From Geotrypetes seraphini (Eukaryota; Chordata; Amphibia; Gymnophiona; Dermophiidae), in assembly GCF_902459505.1 (NCBI RefSeq), contig NC_047096.1:11656001-11720000 (forward strand): 64,000 bases of DNA, written 5' to 3'. How positions within the stretch are numbered: position 1 is the first letter of the stretch; every line of letters begins with the position of its first letter. This document shows positions 1 to 10,112 of this stretch, piece after piece. Below the pieces are notes generated by a model. It did not search any database, had not been told where the DNA came from, and was given only the letters and a program-made list of their open reading frames with translations. The position numbers were made by a program, and so were the translations under genes.

Positions 1-110
1 CCTATTGAGATCTTTAAGTCTGTCCCCATACACCTTATGATGAAGACCACGCACCATTTTAGTAGCCTTCCTCTGGAGATCTATCCAGTTAAAATGTCAC
101 TGATTATGCC
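1..110 (-). mobile_element. CR1/L2-like LINE fragment
   Basis: The reverse strand reads as the ATK-MVRGLHHK-VYGDRLK part of a LINE reverse transcriptase C-terminal region. It is cut by the window edge and lies in a DRAM2 intron. From about 110 to 470 I recognise nothing further. The family assignment rests on resemblance to the better preserved LINE 3' ends elsewhere in the window. Confidence 0.5.
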
Positions 111-479
111 CAGTTAATCCCAGACAAATGATTTAAATGACCAGGCGCTCTTTCTGGCCACTTCAATCATTTTGAATATCAATGCAACGGTTTTTTCACG
201 CTAAGATCACCTAGAGCCTGATTTAGAAAGGATTTTCTCCTTCTCGTGAGCTTATAGAAAAACATCCAAACTAAACCTTAAGGGCCCAGATTTGAAGATG
301 AGTAAAGTTGATCTAGGTGCCTTTTTAAAAAAAACAAAAAACAATTTATTCAAGAAACCAAGCAAAGAGCAATATAAACAGATACATCATTTCCATGTAA
401 AAGAATCCAGCAAACCTAACAGATGCCACAGAGGTTAAACAATCAGAGTCCAGGTTTGGGTTCTTATAAACCAGACTCA

Positions 480-880
480 GCCAAATAAAACGGTGACGCG
501 TCAAAACCGCGTGAGACAATCGCGCGCAGACAAAGCCGGGCCGACAATCGAATGCAGGATATCAGCGCGCCGGATTTAAACTCAATTTGAAAGCGCTTTG
601 AGGATGCTCCGAGGGGTGTGTGTGTGGGGGGAGGGGATTAACTTAGTAGTGTTGGCGCTGCTGTTGGAGGGGGGGCACTTTTTCCCTAAAAAATAGGGGA
701 AAGGCCCGTTTCCTCAACCCCCCCAATGGCAGCGCCAACAATACTAAGTAAAGTGCGGTGGTTCCCCCCCCCCCATAACCCTCCCTTGGAGCGCTTTCAA
801 ATTGAGTTTAAATCCAGCGCGCTGATGTCCTGCGTGCGATTGTTTTGCGCGGTTTTAACTATGAACCAATAAAACTACCC
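480..880. repeat. GC-rich palindromic MITE-like element
   Basis: Two arms face each other around position 690. The left arm carries CAGCGCGCCGGATTTAAACT and the right arm AGTTTAAATCCAGCGCGCTG, and CAATCGCGCGCAG on the left answers GCGCGGTTTT on the right. The centre is rich in G and C runs. A related element with the GTGACCCGTCAAAA start lies at 23695-24065, so this is a dispersed family, probably a non-autonomous DNA transposon. Confidence 0.6.
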
Positions 881-1790
881 ACTGAAATGCCTACCCCCTC
901 CACCCTTCCCCAACCCCCCCCTACCTGACCTCAAGTAACAGGCAATAAGTGTACCGCTGGCTTCCGCAGTCTGTTTGCTACTCGACTCTTGATAGGTGCC
1001 TAACTTAATTATTTAAAAAGCGTAATCAGCGCCGATAGAAAGCAATTAGCACCCAAAAACTGGCTTAAAATGAAAATGAATGGGGTGGTAGGTGCCCAGT
1101 CCAAGGTGCCTACCAGAAAGTAGGTGTGGTTAGGGGCAGATCAAAGGAGGATCGTGGGTGCGTTTTGCGTGTCGGTGCCTGGTTAGGACTCAGGTGCCAG
1201 TATTTAGGTCAAGACAACCCTGGCATAATTAGGGTGCGCCTAAGATTCAGACGCCTACCGGAGCCTAAGTCGCGAGACTATAAACGGCGCCTTACCTTAA
1301 AGGTTGACGTGCACTATGCGCCGCGTCCCTCGGCACCTACGTTTTAGACGCCATTTATAGACTGGGGTCCCAGCTGCCCATGTCAACTGCACGACTAAAG
1401 CAGATTAAAGCACCGTTTCTCAAGCCCTGAAAACTGATCCTTACCTAAGAAAGCGGAAATGGTTAACATAACCCCAAACAGGCATCTCTCCGGAGCTATT
1501 GATCCTGTGTCACTAGAAACAAACAAACAAAAAAACAACATAGTGAACGTGTGAGCATGGCTGCCTTGCTCCTGTCACTGCTAATCACACCACTTTATTC
1601 TGTGCACAGAAGAACTTCATCCCTCGCTGAACTTCGTCTCATGTGAAATCATCTTGCTGTCCCATGTTAATACACACCTCAGAAAAGGACAGTGCAAAGC
1701 TAAAGATCAGCTACAAAATTATATTTTTTGTGATGTTTTAAATTCCACTACGGAGCGTGCACAATGTTATAAGGAAAGGACCGTGTACAC
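881..1790. other. DRAM2 intron, mostly unrecognised
   Basis: From about 1010 to 1370 there is a repeat-like stretch rich in GGTGCCTA and GGCGCC motifs, similar in style to 19729-20096 and 28600-28815. The rest shows no coding exon, RNA gene or clear repeat. Confidence 0.4.
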
Positions 1791-2082
1791 CAGTGGTCTC
1801 CAACTCAAACCCTTTGCAAGGCCACATTTTGGATTTGGAGGTACTTGGAGGGCCTCAGGAAAAATAGTTAATGTCTTATTAAAGAAATGACAATTTTGCA
1901 CAAGGTAAAACTCTTTATACTTTATAAATCTTTCCTTTTGGCTAATTCTTAATAATAATATTGCAATTTATAGCTAAAGAGACATATGATCAAGAAACTG
2001 TTTTATTTTACTTTTGTGATTATGTTAAACATAACGAGGGCCTCAAAATAGTACCTGGCGGGCTGCGAGTTTGAGACCACTG
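1791..2082. mobile_element. hAT MITE with CAGTGGTCTC ends
   Basis: The element starts CAGTGGTCTC and ends GAGACCACTG. It is flanked on both sides by the identical 8-bp target duplication GTGTACAC (1783-1790 and 2083-2090). Terminal repeats starting CAG and an 8-bp duplication are hAT hallmarks. A sister copy lies at 19366-19670 and a fragment at 16494-16565. There is no transposase frame, so it is non-autonomous. Confidence 0.9.
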
Positions 2083-2090
2083 GTGTACAC

Positions 2091-2538
2091 CTTTTAAACT
2101 ATCTTTAATAAAAATGCCATTGATAAAAACCAGTGATTACATCTTAGAATCACCTTTCATTATTATGTTGGCCCAGTTTCCTCTAGCTTCTCTAGCTTCA
2201 CTTGCCGGAGATGGAGGAAGTTCAACCTTGGCATTTGTTATCTTTTCCACATTGTAACTCCAGCGGAAGGTGGCACCCCTGACCTGGGACCTTCTGCCCC
2301 TATCCCCAGAAACAGCACTGTTCCCACTCTGGGTAACCCCAGCCGGACCCCTGACCTGGAACCTTCTGCCCTCCTCCTCAGAAACTTAGCACTGTCCCCA
2401 CTCAACTCAGCAATCAACCCCTGATCTCACAGCACTGCCACTGAGCCAGCCCGGGTTTGCTAGTCAGGGTTTTCTCACAGCTGATTTAGCAGGCTTCAAG
2501 TGTTCCCAGACATAAACAGCTTTAAAGACTTGGCCTAC
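2091..2538. other. DRAM2 intron, nothing recognised
   Basis: This is the intron downstream of the first DRAM2 coding exon. I see no exon, repeat end or RNA gene here. The second DRAM2 coding exon is not visible and probably lies left of the window. Confidence 0.5.
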
Positions 2539-2721
2539 CTGATATATGGCACCAAGAGGTCCACGTCTTTCATGAGAACAGCAGTGACATAGGAGAAGAT
2601 AAAAGTGGCTGCAGACCAGACCACCAGAGCGGAGGGGAAGAAACAGAGGCCCTGCTGAAACCACCACATGGCAAAATTCAGAGGTGCAGCGCCAGCCGCC
2701 CTCCAACTTTCCAAGCCTGAG
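2539..2721 (-). CDS. DRAM2: DRAM2, first coding exon (partial gene)
   Basis: The product is DNA-damage regulated autophagy modulator 2, a six-helix lysosomal membrane protein of the DRAM/TMEM150 family that promotes autophagy. Translation starts at 2669. The 43 full codons begin [20 protein letters not shown] and end DVDLLVPYI, with AG left over for a split serine. This matches the N-terminus of vertebrate DRAM2, including its first membrane helix. The donor is CAG|GTAGGC just below 2539. A pyrimidine-rich tract ending CCCCAG gives a good acceptor at 2722-2723, so about 52 nt of 5' UTR belong to the exon. Later exons are outside the window. The gene runs away from CEPT1, head to head, as in human. 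Identity is firm; the UTR boundary is inferred. Confidence 0.93.
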
Positions 2722-3070
2722 CTGGGGCACAAGAGAGAAAGAGAGAGAAAAGCCAGAGACTCTTGATACAAAATCTCCTGGGATTTCTATCCGTGGCTTT
2801 ATATTTCCAAAGTCCAAAACAAAAGCATTTACAGCACAAATTGTAACTGTACACAGCTAACATATCACTTAGGCAGATTCTCTTTTGTCTAGTCTGAGAG
2901 AGCCTGCAAAAGTATAACGAACTTTCGGTTTCAAGTCTGACACATGATCGAAAGCTGCGATTTGCAAAGGAAATGGCTTATTACACCATAACCCCTCAGC
3001 AGTGTCAGAATTGGCTTTCTGTGTACAGTTCCTCCCACACGGAAAGGTAAAAAGGGCTGTTGGCTACAAG
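2722..3070. other. DRAM2 5' intron, nothing recognised
   Basis: Intron between the non-coding DRAM2 start region and its first coding exon. It holds the acceptor tract of the exon at 2722-2760. I see no repeat ends or RNA gene. Confidence 0.5.
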
Positions 3071-4113
3071 TAGAGAATGACACGAGGAAAAAAATCTGTC
3101 CCCGTCACTGCCCTGTCACCGGACCATCGTCCCCTTCACTGCCCCGTCCCTGCCATCCCCTTCACCGCCCCATCCCCACAGCATCCACCCTTCTCTCGCC
3201 ACCTCACTGTTCTTCAGCGGCCCGAGAATCTCCCTCCCTCCCCCTTACCTTCACAGCATAAAGAAACTTAAGGGAGGGAAGGCGCGCAGTCACCGATCGC
3301 ACGCACTGCCCCTTCACTCCCTCAGGCCAAATCTATCTCCCTCCCCCTTACCTTCACTGCGCTTTAGAAAAGAAACTGATGCCGGTGAAGCCTGCCTGTG
3401 CCGCCCTGCAGTCGCGTGTGTGTGTGGGTGGAAGCTTCTCTGACAATTGTCATTTTATAAACACAAATAAAACAGAGCAAGGTTCAACAAAATCCATCTT
3501 CCCTCCCTTTCACAAATATCCCCTTCACTATTGTGAAACTGAACAAACCAAATTACTACAGAATCCTACAGAGAAAAATCAAGCTAACAGAATACTTTAG
3601 TCACACATGGCAAGAATAATGTTAGGGGAGAGCAACTAGGGCAACTACCCCCTGGCCAGAGAGAGAGCCCTAAGCCAGCTGGAAGCTAAAGAAGCACTGT
3701 GATCCCCAGTTATGTCTAATACCAGCTCAAGCATGACAAATATTTCAAATCTGAAATATTCTAATCACAAAATATAAAATAAATTTATTTTTTTTCTTTT
3801 TGTTGTCTGGTAATTTTATTCTTCAAATCACATTGGTCTCAGGCTTTGTTTTTAGGTTCCTTCTGTCTTCATCGTGGCATGGCTGGCTCCTGAAGATAAA
3901 ATAGGCGCAAGAGGAGCTGGGGAGAAGATGCCGAGTCTGACACGGGCGCAATTTTTTTTACCACAGGAGTAAGACTTTTCACCGCTCCCATGGGGCGGTA
4001 AAAGGTCTTGTCCCCATTCCTGCGGTAAACCAGTTGCAAATGTCTCCATTCCTGTGAATTTACTGCGGTGATCCGCGGTTTACCGCAGTAAACGGTCCCC
4101 GTGTCATTCTCTA
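3071..4113. mobile_element. Long hAT-like element with TAGAGAATGACAC ends
   Basis: The left end is TAGAGAATGACACGAGG and the right end is its inverse, CCCCGTGTCATTCTCTA. The flanks are GCTACAAG and ACTACAAG, an 8-bp target duplication with one mismatch, which fits hAT. The interior is over 1 kb and carries CCCCGTC-rich arms, but no transposase. It is the longest member of a family with copies near 9.1, 22.0, 57.7, 60.7, 62.8 and 63.2 kb. Confidence 0.8.
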
Positions 4114-4251
4114 ACTACAAGCTTCCAAGGTTTACCCCCCCCCCCCCCGGTATCTTTTATTTGCTGTATTCATGAACAGAGTTCAGATTCTTTTTTAATA
4201 ATTCTTTATTTAGAACATTCCCAGATGCATTTCAGCACGCTTCTTCTAGAC

Positions 4252-4563
4252 CAGGGTCTCGCAAACTTTTTGAAGCCACGGCTGGAGGGCCTCCAGACAT
4301 GCGCATGTGTCACATCATCACGGCGATATCCGCACATGCACAGAGGCCCTCCAGAGGGGGCCCTAAGTTTGTTAACCCTGGGAAGAGAGGTGCAGAGAGG
4401 AGAGGCGTTGGCAAGGAGAAATGTCGGTTGACTGCCTATAGGATGTGCCACTCGCTGCGAGAGGCACGTCCTGTAGTCAGCCAGCGCCAGTACCTCTCCT
4501 CCTCGCTGGCATCTCGCGGCACTCCCTGAATCTTGCTGCTGCACACTAGTTTGCAATTCACTG
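4252..4563. mobile_element. hAT MITE with GCAAACT ends
   Basis: The ends are CAGGGTCTCGCAAACT and AGTTTGCAATTCACTG. The flanking 8-mers are TTCTAGAC and TGCTAGAC, a duplication with one mismatch. A second member lies at 49205-49460. There is no coding capacity. Confidence 0.8.
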
Positions 4564-4721
4564 TGCTAGACATTAAATACATACATTGCACCCCCCCCCC
4601 CAGGTAGCTGTAATCAAGTTTCTAAAGATACCACTGTGGAACTGGAAAAATTCCACCTTAGAAATATACCTATTAATGTATCTCTAGTATTAAGATAATG
4701 ATCTTACTATTAGTTCTAGAA

Positions 4722-4915
4722 CAGGGCTGCCCAAGTCCAGTCCTCGAGATCTACTAGCAGGCCAGGTTTTCAGGATAACCACAATGAACATGCATGAGAG
4801 AGATTTGCATACCAAGAAGGCAGTGCAGGCAAATCTCTCTCATGCATATTCATTGTGGCTATCCAGAAAACCTGGCCTGCCAGTAGATCTCGAGGACCGG
4901 ACTTGGGCAGCCCTG
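4722..4915. mobile_element. Hairpin hAT MITE (GGTCCTCGAG family)
   Basis: Nearly the whole element folds on itself: CAGGGCTGCCCAAGTCC at the left answers GGACTTGGGCAGCCCTG at the right, and GGCCAGGTTTTC and CATGCATATTCATTGTGG recur in the arms. The flanks are a perfect 8-bp duplication, TTCTAGAA (4714-4721 and 4916-4923). This is the commonest MITE of the window. Confidence 0.9.
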
Positions 4916-4923
4916 TTCTAGAA

Positions 4924-5233
4924 GAATCCTAATTGCATGCACTACGTGTGACCCCTTTGCTGAATCTGCAACTCACTGCCCTTCTGGAAAGGAAAAACAT
5001 AAGAAGTCACTTGTATCTTGAGTAGTGATTAGTTTATAACCCTAATAATAGGCTTCCAGATGGTCAAAGGGGTGGAGAGTATTATGAAAAAGTAAACTAA
5101 CCTATAATAATGAATCTATTTTTATGTGATCTCTTTGTGTTTAAGATGCCAAATTCCCTATATAAGGGGCTTGTTTTTGTCCAGAATTTAGAACATACTA
5201 TGGCAGCCTTGTATGTCCTCATATATCGATGTA
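4924..5233. other. DRAM2 5' intron, nothing recognised
   Basis: AT-rich intronic sequence with no repeat ends, exon or RNA gene that I can see. Confidence 0.45.
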
Positions 5234-5576
5234 CAGTGGTACCTTGGAATCCGAACTTAGTTCCAGAACCCCGTTCGAGTTCCAAAACAATTTTTCCCAT
5301 TGAAAATAATAGAAATTGGATTAATCCGTTCCTTGGTCCCACAAACTCAGACAGCAAGATCGGGACGCCCACCGGCATAGGCAACGGCAACTGCAAGTGG
5401 TACTGAGCCCAAAGCTTCCCTCCCAGGCGGAAACAGGAAGCTGCGTCAGAGGGGAAGCTTTGGGCTGAGCACCGCTTGCAGTTTGGATTCCGGGGCAAAA
5501 ATTAAGGGGAAAAAAAAAAAGGTTTGGATTCCAAGTTGTTCGAGTTCTGGGGCGTTCGGATTCCAAGGTACCACTG
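5234..5576. mobile_element. Tc1/mariner-type (pogo-like) MITE
   Basis: The ends are CAGTGGTACCTTGGAATCCG and its inverse, CGGATTCCAAGGTACCACTG, each flanked by TA. TA duplication and CAG ends suggest the pogo/Tigger branch. The middle has a second inverted pair around AAGCTTCCC and GGGAAGCTT. A larger relative lies at 28850-29573. Confidence 0.8.
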
Positions 5577-5763
5577 TATTAATAAAGAACTGTTAAACTG
5601 AGCACAAGTCAGGAAGAGTTGACACAAGAAGTGGTGGCTTTTAAATCCGTTCTGGAATTTCTCAGGGCTGTAGATGGCATCAGGGCCTACTAATCTCACA
5701 AAATACAAGTTCAAGGTCAGATGTGCCCCCCCCAAAAAAAAACACCCCTTCATATGCCAACTG

Positions 5764-5865
5764 TCATAAAAGGCAGCAGCCTCTCCTTCTCCATTACTAC
5801 CTGCAGTATCCAGGATACATTCTGGGTTTTCCTACAGAAGGGAAAGGCAGTATCACAAAGAAAAT
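5764..5865 (-). repeat. Promoter-flanking inverted repeat, left copy
   Basis: On the reverse strand this reads CCCTTCTGTAGG, then TGGATACTGCAGGTAGTAAT, then GGAGAAGGAGAGG. It is homologous to 7405-7500 on the plus strand. The two copies lie about 0.8 kb on either side of the promoter. Each has a pyrimidine tract with an AG, followed shortly by CTGCAG|GTAGT, so each looks like a tiny exon. Whether they are exons or an unnamed repeat I cannot tell. Confidence 0.5.
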
Positions 5866-6197
5866 CTTGGGCAGCTCTGAAAGAAGAAGAATAAAACCGA
5901 AAGCAATGCGAAAGGCAAGTCAAGGACCCTTTCCCAGAACTCTCTTCTGGTACAATTGCTGGGAAGGAGATCTTAGGCCACTCCTTTTTATTTTATTTTT
6001 TATTTTTTTTGCAACTCTTTAATATAGTTCGGTTAATGGTACTTACCAAATAGCTACAGATCATCTAGTCCTGGGTTTTAACCATAATTGCATGCAAAAA
6101 AAAGTCAAAACCAATTAAATTGACTAGTAGTCCTTGATGACTTACAGGCATCTGGAAAGCCTAAACTAGTACAAGTCAATGCTAAGAAGCAACAGCT

Positions 6198-6219
6198 ACT
6201 ACAAATACCACAATGCACC
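6198..6219 (+). promoter_or_regulatory. ZNF143/STAF-like site
   Basis: ACTACAAATACC followed by ACAATGCACC resembles the ACTACAA...CCCA..ATGCACC consensus used at many divergent housekeeping promoters. The middle differs from consensus, so binding is an inference. The same site is present in the pasted copy at 10113-10202. Confidence 0.45.
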
Positions 6220-6759
6220 AGGCTGGGGGAGGGGGGGGTCCTGCATAAAAAGCGCGGGCGCCTCCCTCGAGACTGACAACCTCTTCCCGCCGGGCTCGCG
6301 CGACCTCACTCCTTCAGCCCCACCCGGAGTCGCTTCTCGTGCCGTTTCTCCACCTCCTGCGTCACGCTGCAGCCACGCCCCCTTGCGCCGGCGCCGGTGG
6401 CGCGCGGCAGCCGAGGAGGCCATCTTTGGTTTGGGCAAAAGCCCTCGGTCGGAGCTAGGCAGGGACGTTGCCGCGTAACAGAAAAATCCCCCAAGTTTAG
6501 GTAACACAGTAGATGACGGCAGATAAAGACCCGAACGGTCCATCCAGTCTGCCCAACCTGAGTGTAGGGGATAAATCAAGGGCATGGGGCAACATCATAA
6601 AAGCCTTGCCTCGAGTGTTTTGTGGCCACAAAGTTGATCGGAGAAAGTGGGGGTTTTTTTGTTTTTCGACACACCCGCTTGTCCCTTTGAAGTCACGTTT
6701 AAGGGGGTGGAAGGAGGGAGTCGCTGATTCCCGGGGGCGGGGCTTCGTTGCCCACATCC

Positions 6760-6770
6760 AACATGGCGGC
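6760..6770 (+). promoter_or_regulatory. YY1-type site near CEPT1 start
   Basis: AACATGGCGGC is an exact match to the common YY1 core AANATGGCGGC, which usually sits just downstream of a start site. It points towards CEPT1. Confidence 0.6.
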
Positions 6771-6872
6771 CGGGAGGCTCCCCCCACTCCCCGTCACGTG
6801 ATAGCTCCGCCTCTCTCCACCACTTGCGGCGACCGAAGCGGAGCTGGCGAGCCGCCGCCGGAAGGAGTCCAG
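6765..6872 (+). other. CEPT1: Candidate non-coding first exon of CEPT1
   Basis: GAGTCCAG|GTGGGAAC gives a donor at 6873 downstream of the YY1-type site and E-box. Vertebrate CEPT1 genes normally begin with a non-coding exon in such an island. The left edge is a guess, since no start site can be read from sequence alone. Confidence 0.4.
6793..6800. promoter_or_regulatory. E-box, CLEAR-like
   Basis: GTCACGTG followed by AT resembles the GTCACGTGAC site of lysosomal and autophagy genes. As DRAM2 is a lysosomal autophagy protein, TFEB-type control is plausible. USF or MYC-family binding is equally possible. Confidence 0.4.
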
Positions 6873-6959
6873 GTGGGAACCCGTCCGTCCGTCCGGGGCC
6901 TGGGAACGGCAGCTCCCCCCCCCCCCCCCGCTTTCTCCTCTGCTGGGCCAGTGCCCTTT

Positions 6960-7404
6960 CCCTCACCCCAGGCCCCTGCGAGAACCTCCCCCCCTCCACC
7001 TGCAGTGACAGTGCCTCCTGCCTTTTCCCCCACCCTGGGCCTGCAGTGACACTACTCCACTCCCCCCCCACAAAAACCTGTAAATGCAGTGACATTGTGG
7101 CCCCCTACCCCACTAGCAGTGATAGTGCATCATCCCCTCTGGGCCTATAGTGGCCATGCCCCCCCCCCTTCCCACCCTGGACTTTGGGTGATTTCCCCCT
7201 CCCCCATCCAAAGGATCTGCAGTGTTCCTCTTCACTACCTCGGAAATTCGGTGATTCCTCCCCCCCCCCCCACACCCTTTATCCTCACTCAGGCCAGCAT
7301 ACCCCAAATCCCAGACCTGCAGCACTACTGCCATTACTCTTTATCCCCCCCCCCCTTTTCCTGGTCTAGTGACAGTATCTTTCCCCCACCCCCACCCCCA
7401 TTCT
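6960..7404. repeat. Degenerate C-rich tandem repeat in CEPT1 intron 1
   Basis: CTGCAGTGACA-type motifs recur every 60-75 bp between runs of C (near 7000, 7042, 7085, 7110, 7220 and 7318). It is a decayed minisatellite. Open frames through it are low-complexity artefacts. Confidence 0.5.
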
Positions 7405-7500
7405 GATCTTCTGTGATAACTGCCTCTCCCTTCTGTAGCATGCATCTTGGATACTGCAGGTAGTCATGGAAAAGGAGAGGAGCTGCTGCCCTTGATGACA
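7405..7500 (+). repeat. Promoter-flanking inverted repeat, right copy
   Basis: Plus-strand partner of 5764-5865. It reads CTCTCCCTTCTGTAG, then a short segment ending TGGATACTGCAG|GTAGTC. It lies about as far from the promoter as its partner. The exon-like layout is visible but function is unknown. Confidence 0.5.
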
Positions 7501-8360
7501 CTTCATAGCCTCCTCCAGAATCGAAAGAATGAATGTAAACAGCCGGAATGGCATTCCTGAAATATTCTACCTTTCTTGTGCCTGAAGTGTATATTTTCTT
7601 ATTTACTTGGTTGCAACATTTGGCTCCCTTCCCCTGATTTAGAGCAGCTTGCCATCCTGTAGGTCGTGGGATAGCCAGACCTGTACCAGCATGCTTCATC
7701 TCAGAAACCAACCAGCTGAGGACCAGCAGGTTGGTTAGTAGCTGGATACTATCCAACAAGACCTTGGGAGCAAAGGTGACTGGATGTTTGGGCAGCAGCC
7801 TGCTGTTTTGGATGGTGAGATGTGATGGCTAGTAGGTTGATGTATGTTAGATTAAGTGTAGGAATTTGGATCATCACCTGCTCAGGATGGAGGACGATTG
7901 ATATCCTCTGAGCAGAAAAACTTCTGTGGTTAGCAGCAGCAGTATATCTCGGTGTAGATAGGAATATCTGGACAGATTGATTGAGCTTGGGTTTATATGA
8001 GACACAGGCTGTAGAAATAATCTAGTATTTCTCAGTAGTATTGGCAGCATAATTAATGCTTGGTACTGTGAATAATTAACAAATGTCAAATAGGTTTGAT
8101 AAAAAGGGAGTTGCCTAGTGTGTTTTTTATTTACACGGGAAAAGAGAAATCCATAAGAAATAGGAGGGTGGCAGATATTTATGTGTAATGAGAGTACTTG
8201 TTAAACTGCCTTTCACGCAGAGGAGACCAAAGAAGTTTGCATACTAAATATGAGAAAGGAAAGACCTATAATAACTTAAGAGAAAAAGAGATAGAGAGAA
8301 AATAAAGCTGCAATTGATTGCTTCTTTTGTCAGTGTGGGAATATGAAATGTTGAGTTTGA
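7501..8360. other. CEPT1 intron 1, nothing recognised
   Basis: Apparently unique sequence with no repeat ends, exon or RNA gene that I can identify. Confidence 0.45.
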
Positions 8361-8369
8361 TACCTAGTA

Positions 8370-9110
8370 GTGGTGAACCTCTTGAAGAAACGTTGTCACG
8401 GAAAGCTTTTGTGCATCAGGGCCAATAAGACTCGTTAAAGCAGTCTTACTATCACGGAAAGCTCTCCTCCTGATGCACCGAGCCTTGTAGCAACCACCGA
8501 GAACCCTATGCGAAGGCATTGCAAGGAACTCATTAGTATTGAAATAAGCTTTCCTTGCGATGCACAAAAGGGGATGCCCCTCTTTTATGGTGCAGAATTT
8601 TCCAGCAGGTTTGGACCTGTTGGTAGCTGTCCTATGTGTGTTGGGTGAGGCATACAACACACGCACAACAGCTGTGTACATTAAAAAAAATTTGTTGGGG
8701 CTGGCTGGCTCAGCTACGATTGGCTTTTTAAAAAATTGGGCACAGCTGTTTTGCGCTCACACGACAGCTGTGCCCTTCTTTGAAAAAAAGAAAAGATGAT
8801 TGTAGCTCCAGAGCTGGCAGGGGAAGCTGTGAATCAGCTGAGCCGGCAGCCACCGCTCTGCCAGTTTCCTGATGGCAACTGTAGAGCCCCCATCAGCTGG
8901 GCAGAGGGAAGAAGAATGGCAACTGCAAGCAGGAGGAGGAGCTGTGCCTAGCGATTGCTGTTCTGAGCAAGCGCCCGGGGTTGATCCACATGAATAGCGT
9001 GCATATAATTTGCAGGCTATTATGAGCATTACCCAGTAAAGAAAAATTGCTCCCATCACGGTTTACCATGGTGTTGGAGTGTTGTGCATCGGGGCCATTA
9101 TGAAGGTAAA
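8370..9110. repeat. Unclassified repeat with internal palindromes
   Basis: TTGTGCATC.GGGCCA occurs near both ends (about 8410 and 9083) in the same orientation. Internally, GCACAGCTGT and ACAGCTGTGC form a hairpin near 8740-8775. I cannot place it in a named family. Frames inside it are short and unconvincing. Confidence 0.4.
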
Positions 9111-9138
9111 GCAGGAAGAGCAGCATGAAGTAGTGCAG

Positions 9139-9697
9139 TAGAGAATGACGCGGGGACAAATTTTTCCCTGTCCCCCATGGGAACTCATTTCCCCATCCCA
9201 TCCACTTTAAAATCATAAGTGTTCGAGGCTTGTGCGGTTAACCCTTTCAGGACCAAGGGACAATATTTGTCCCATAACTTTAAAATCCTATAAATTTCTA
9301 AATTTCTAAATTTGATATGTACGGATTCCATATGATACTGCCTTTATGTAAACAAACTGGTTCCGACATTCATTCATTAGCGTCATTGCCAGATTGACGA
9401 GAAGATTCACTTGCCACACTGTCCATAAGCCAGAAGTTTGATTTTTTTTTTTTTTTAAAAATAATGATATTTCACAAAAAAAATCAATTTTTTGGCATCT
9501 GCAAGCCCTTTTTACCATAAAAATGTCGTCAAAACCGCAAAAATTGGCCTACGATCCTTATGGTCCTGAAAGGGTTAAGGCAGAGCTTACAGGAATGGGA
9601 CAGGGACTAGAGCAGCGACAAAACTCCCGGGGACGGGAGGGGGAAATTGAGTTCCTGCAGGGACGGGGACAAATTTGTCCCCGTGTCAGTCTCTCTA
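9139..9697. mobile_element. hAT-like MITE, TAGAGAATGAC family, interrupted
   Basis: The left end TAGAGAATGACGCGGGGAC and the right end GTCCCCGTGTCAG match the family at 3071-4113. The 8-mer TAGTGCAG stands on both sides. A piggyBac-like MITE splits it at a TTAA (9238-9578). Confidence 0.75.
9238..9578. mobile_element. piggyBac-like MITE nested in hAT-like MITE
   Basis: The ends are CCCTTTCAGGACCA and TGGTCCTGAAAGGG, each flanked by TTAA (9238-9241 and 9575-9578). TTAA duplication is the piggyBac signature. Uninterrupted copies of the host MITE, as at 62900, read CGGTTAAGGC at exactly this point, which confirms the insertion site. No transposase is present. Confidence 0.9.
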
Positions 9698-9699
9698 GT

Positions 9700-10100
9700 G
9701 CAGCACAGAGTGACCTGAGATGACAGAAGAGAGAACATGCAAGGCTTTTAATAAATGCTATAGGGTCTTAGAGGAACAACTTCTCTTCATCTGGACTTTA
9801 TTACCTGTGGTCATTTGATGTGAGAATGACAAGGCAATGCTGCTCACAATCCACATGATGCTAGCGAGAGACTTTTATACTGCACAGATGTAAAAATAGG
9901 ACTAAAATGATAGGTTTTGAAAAGAATAAAAAAGTGAAATTTGGTTCTTCGTGAATGCAGTGGCTGATAAACTTCTGTGTAAACAACTTGGCACCTCCTG
10001 GCCTTGCAACACACAAACTGACGTTAACATCATTAATGTCATCAGATGTACACTGCTATATTCTCTAATTCGTTGTACGAAATATACACTGCTATACTCT
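9700..10100. other. CEPT1 intron 1, short local duplication
   Basis: TACACTGCTATA followed by TCTCTAATT or CTCTTTAATT occurs twice near 10045-10105, a short tandem duplication just left of the pasted promoter copy. The rest is not recognised. Confidence 0.45.
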
Positions 10101-10112
10101 TTAATTAGCTGG

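Larger units (their letters stand above)
6170..6960. promoter_or_regulatory. DRAM2/CEPT1 bidirectional CpG-island promoter
   Basis: CpG-rich DNA separates the divergent DRAM2 and CEPT1 genes. I see GGCCATCTT (6418-6426), a YY1-type site pointing left, and AACATGGCGGC (6760-6770), a YY1-type site pointing right. There is a GC box GGGGGCGGGGC (about 6733-6743). An E-box in GTCACGTG context (6793-6800) is close to the CLEAR element bound by TFEB. A ZNF143/STAF-like site, ACTACAAATACC followed by ACAATGCACC, lies at 6198-6219. No TATA box is placed convincingly. Start sites are not determined. The opposed YY1 sites fit two divergent starts near 6.4 and 6.8 kb. Such promoters typically drive broadly expressed genes. 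Confidence 0.75.

Noticed and set aside
6513-7049. Open frames of 100-180 codons on both strands over the CpG island
   Set aside because: GC-rich DNA lacks stop codons by chance. The frames mirror each other on both strands and have no recognisable domain.
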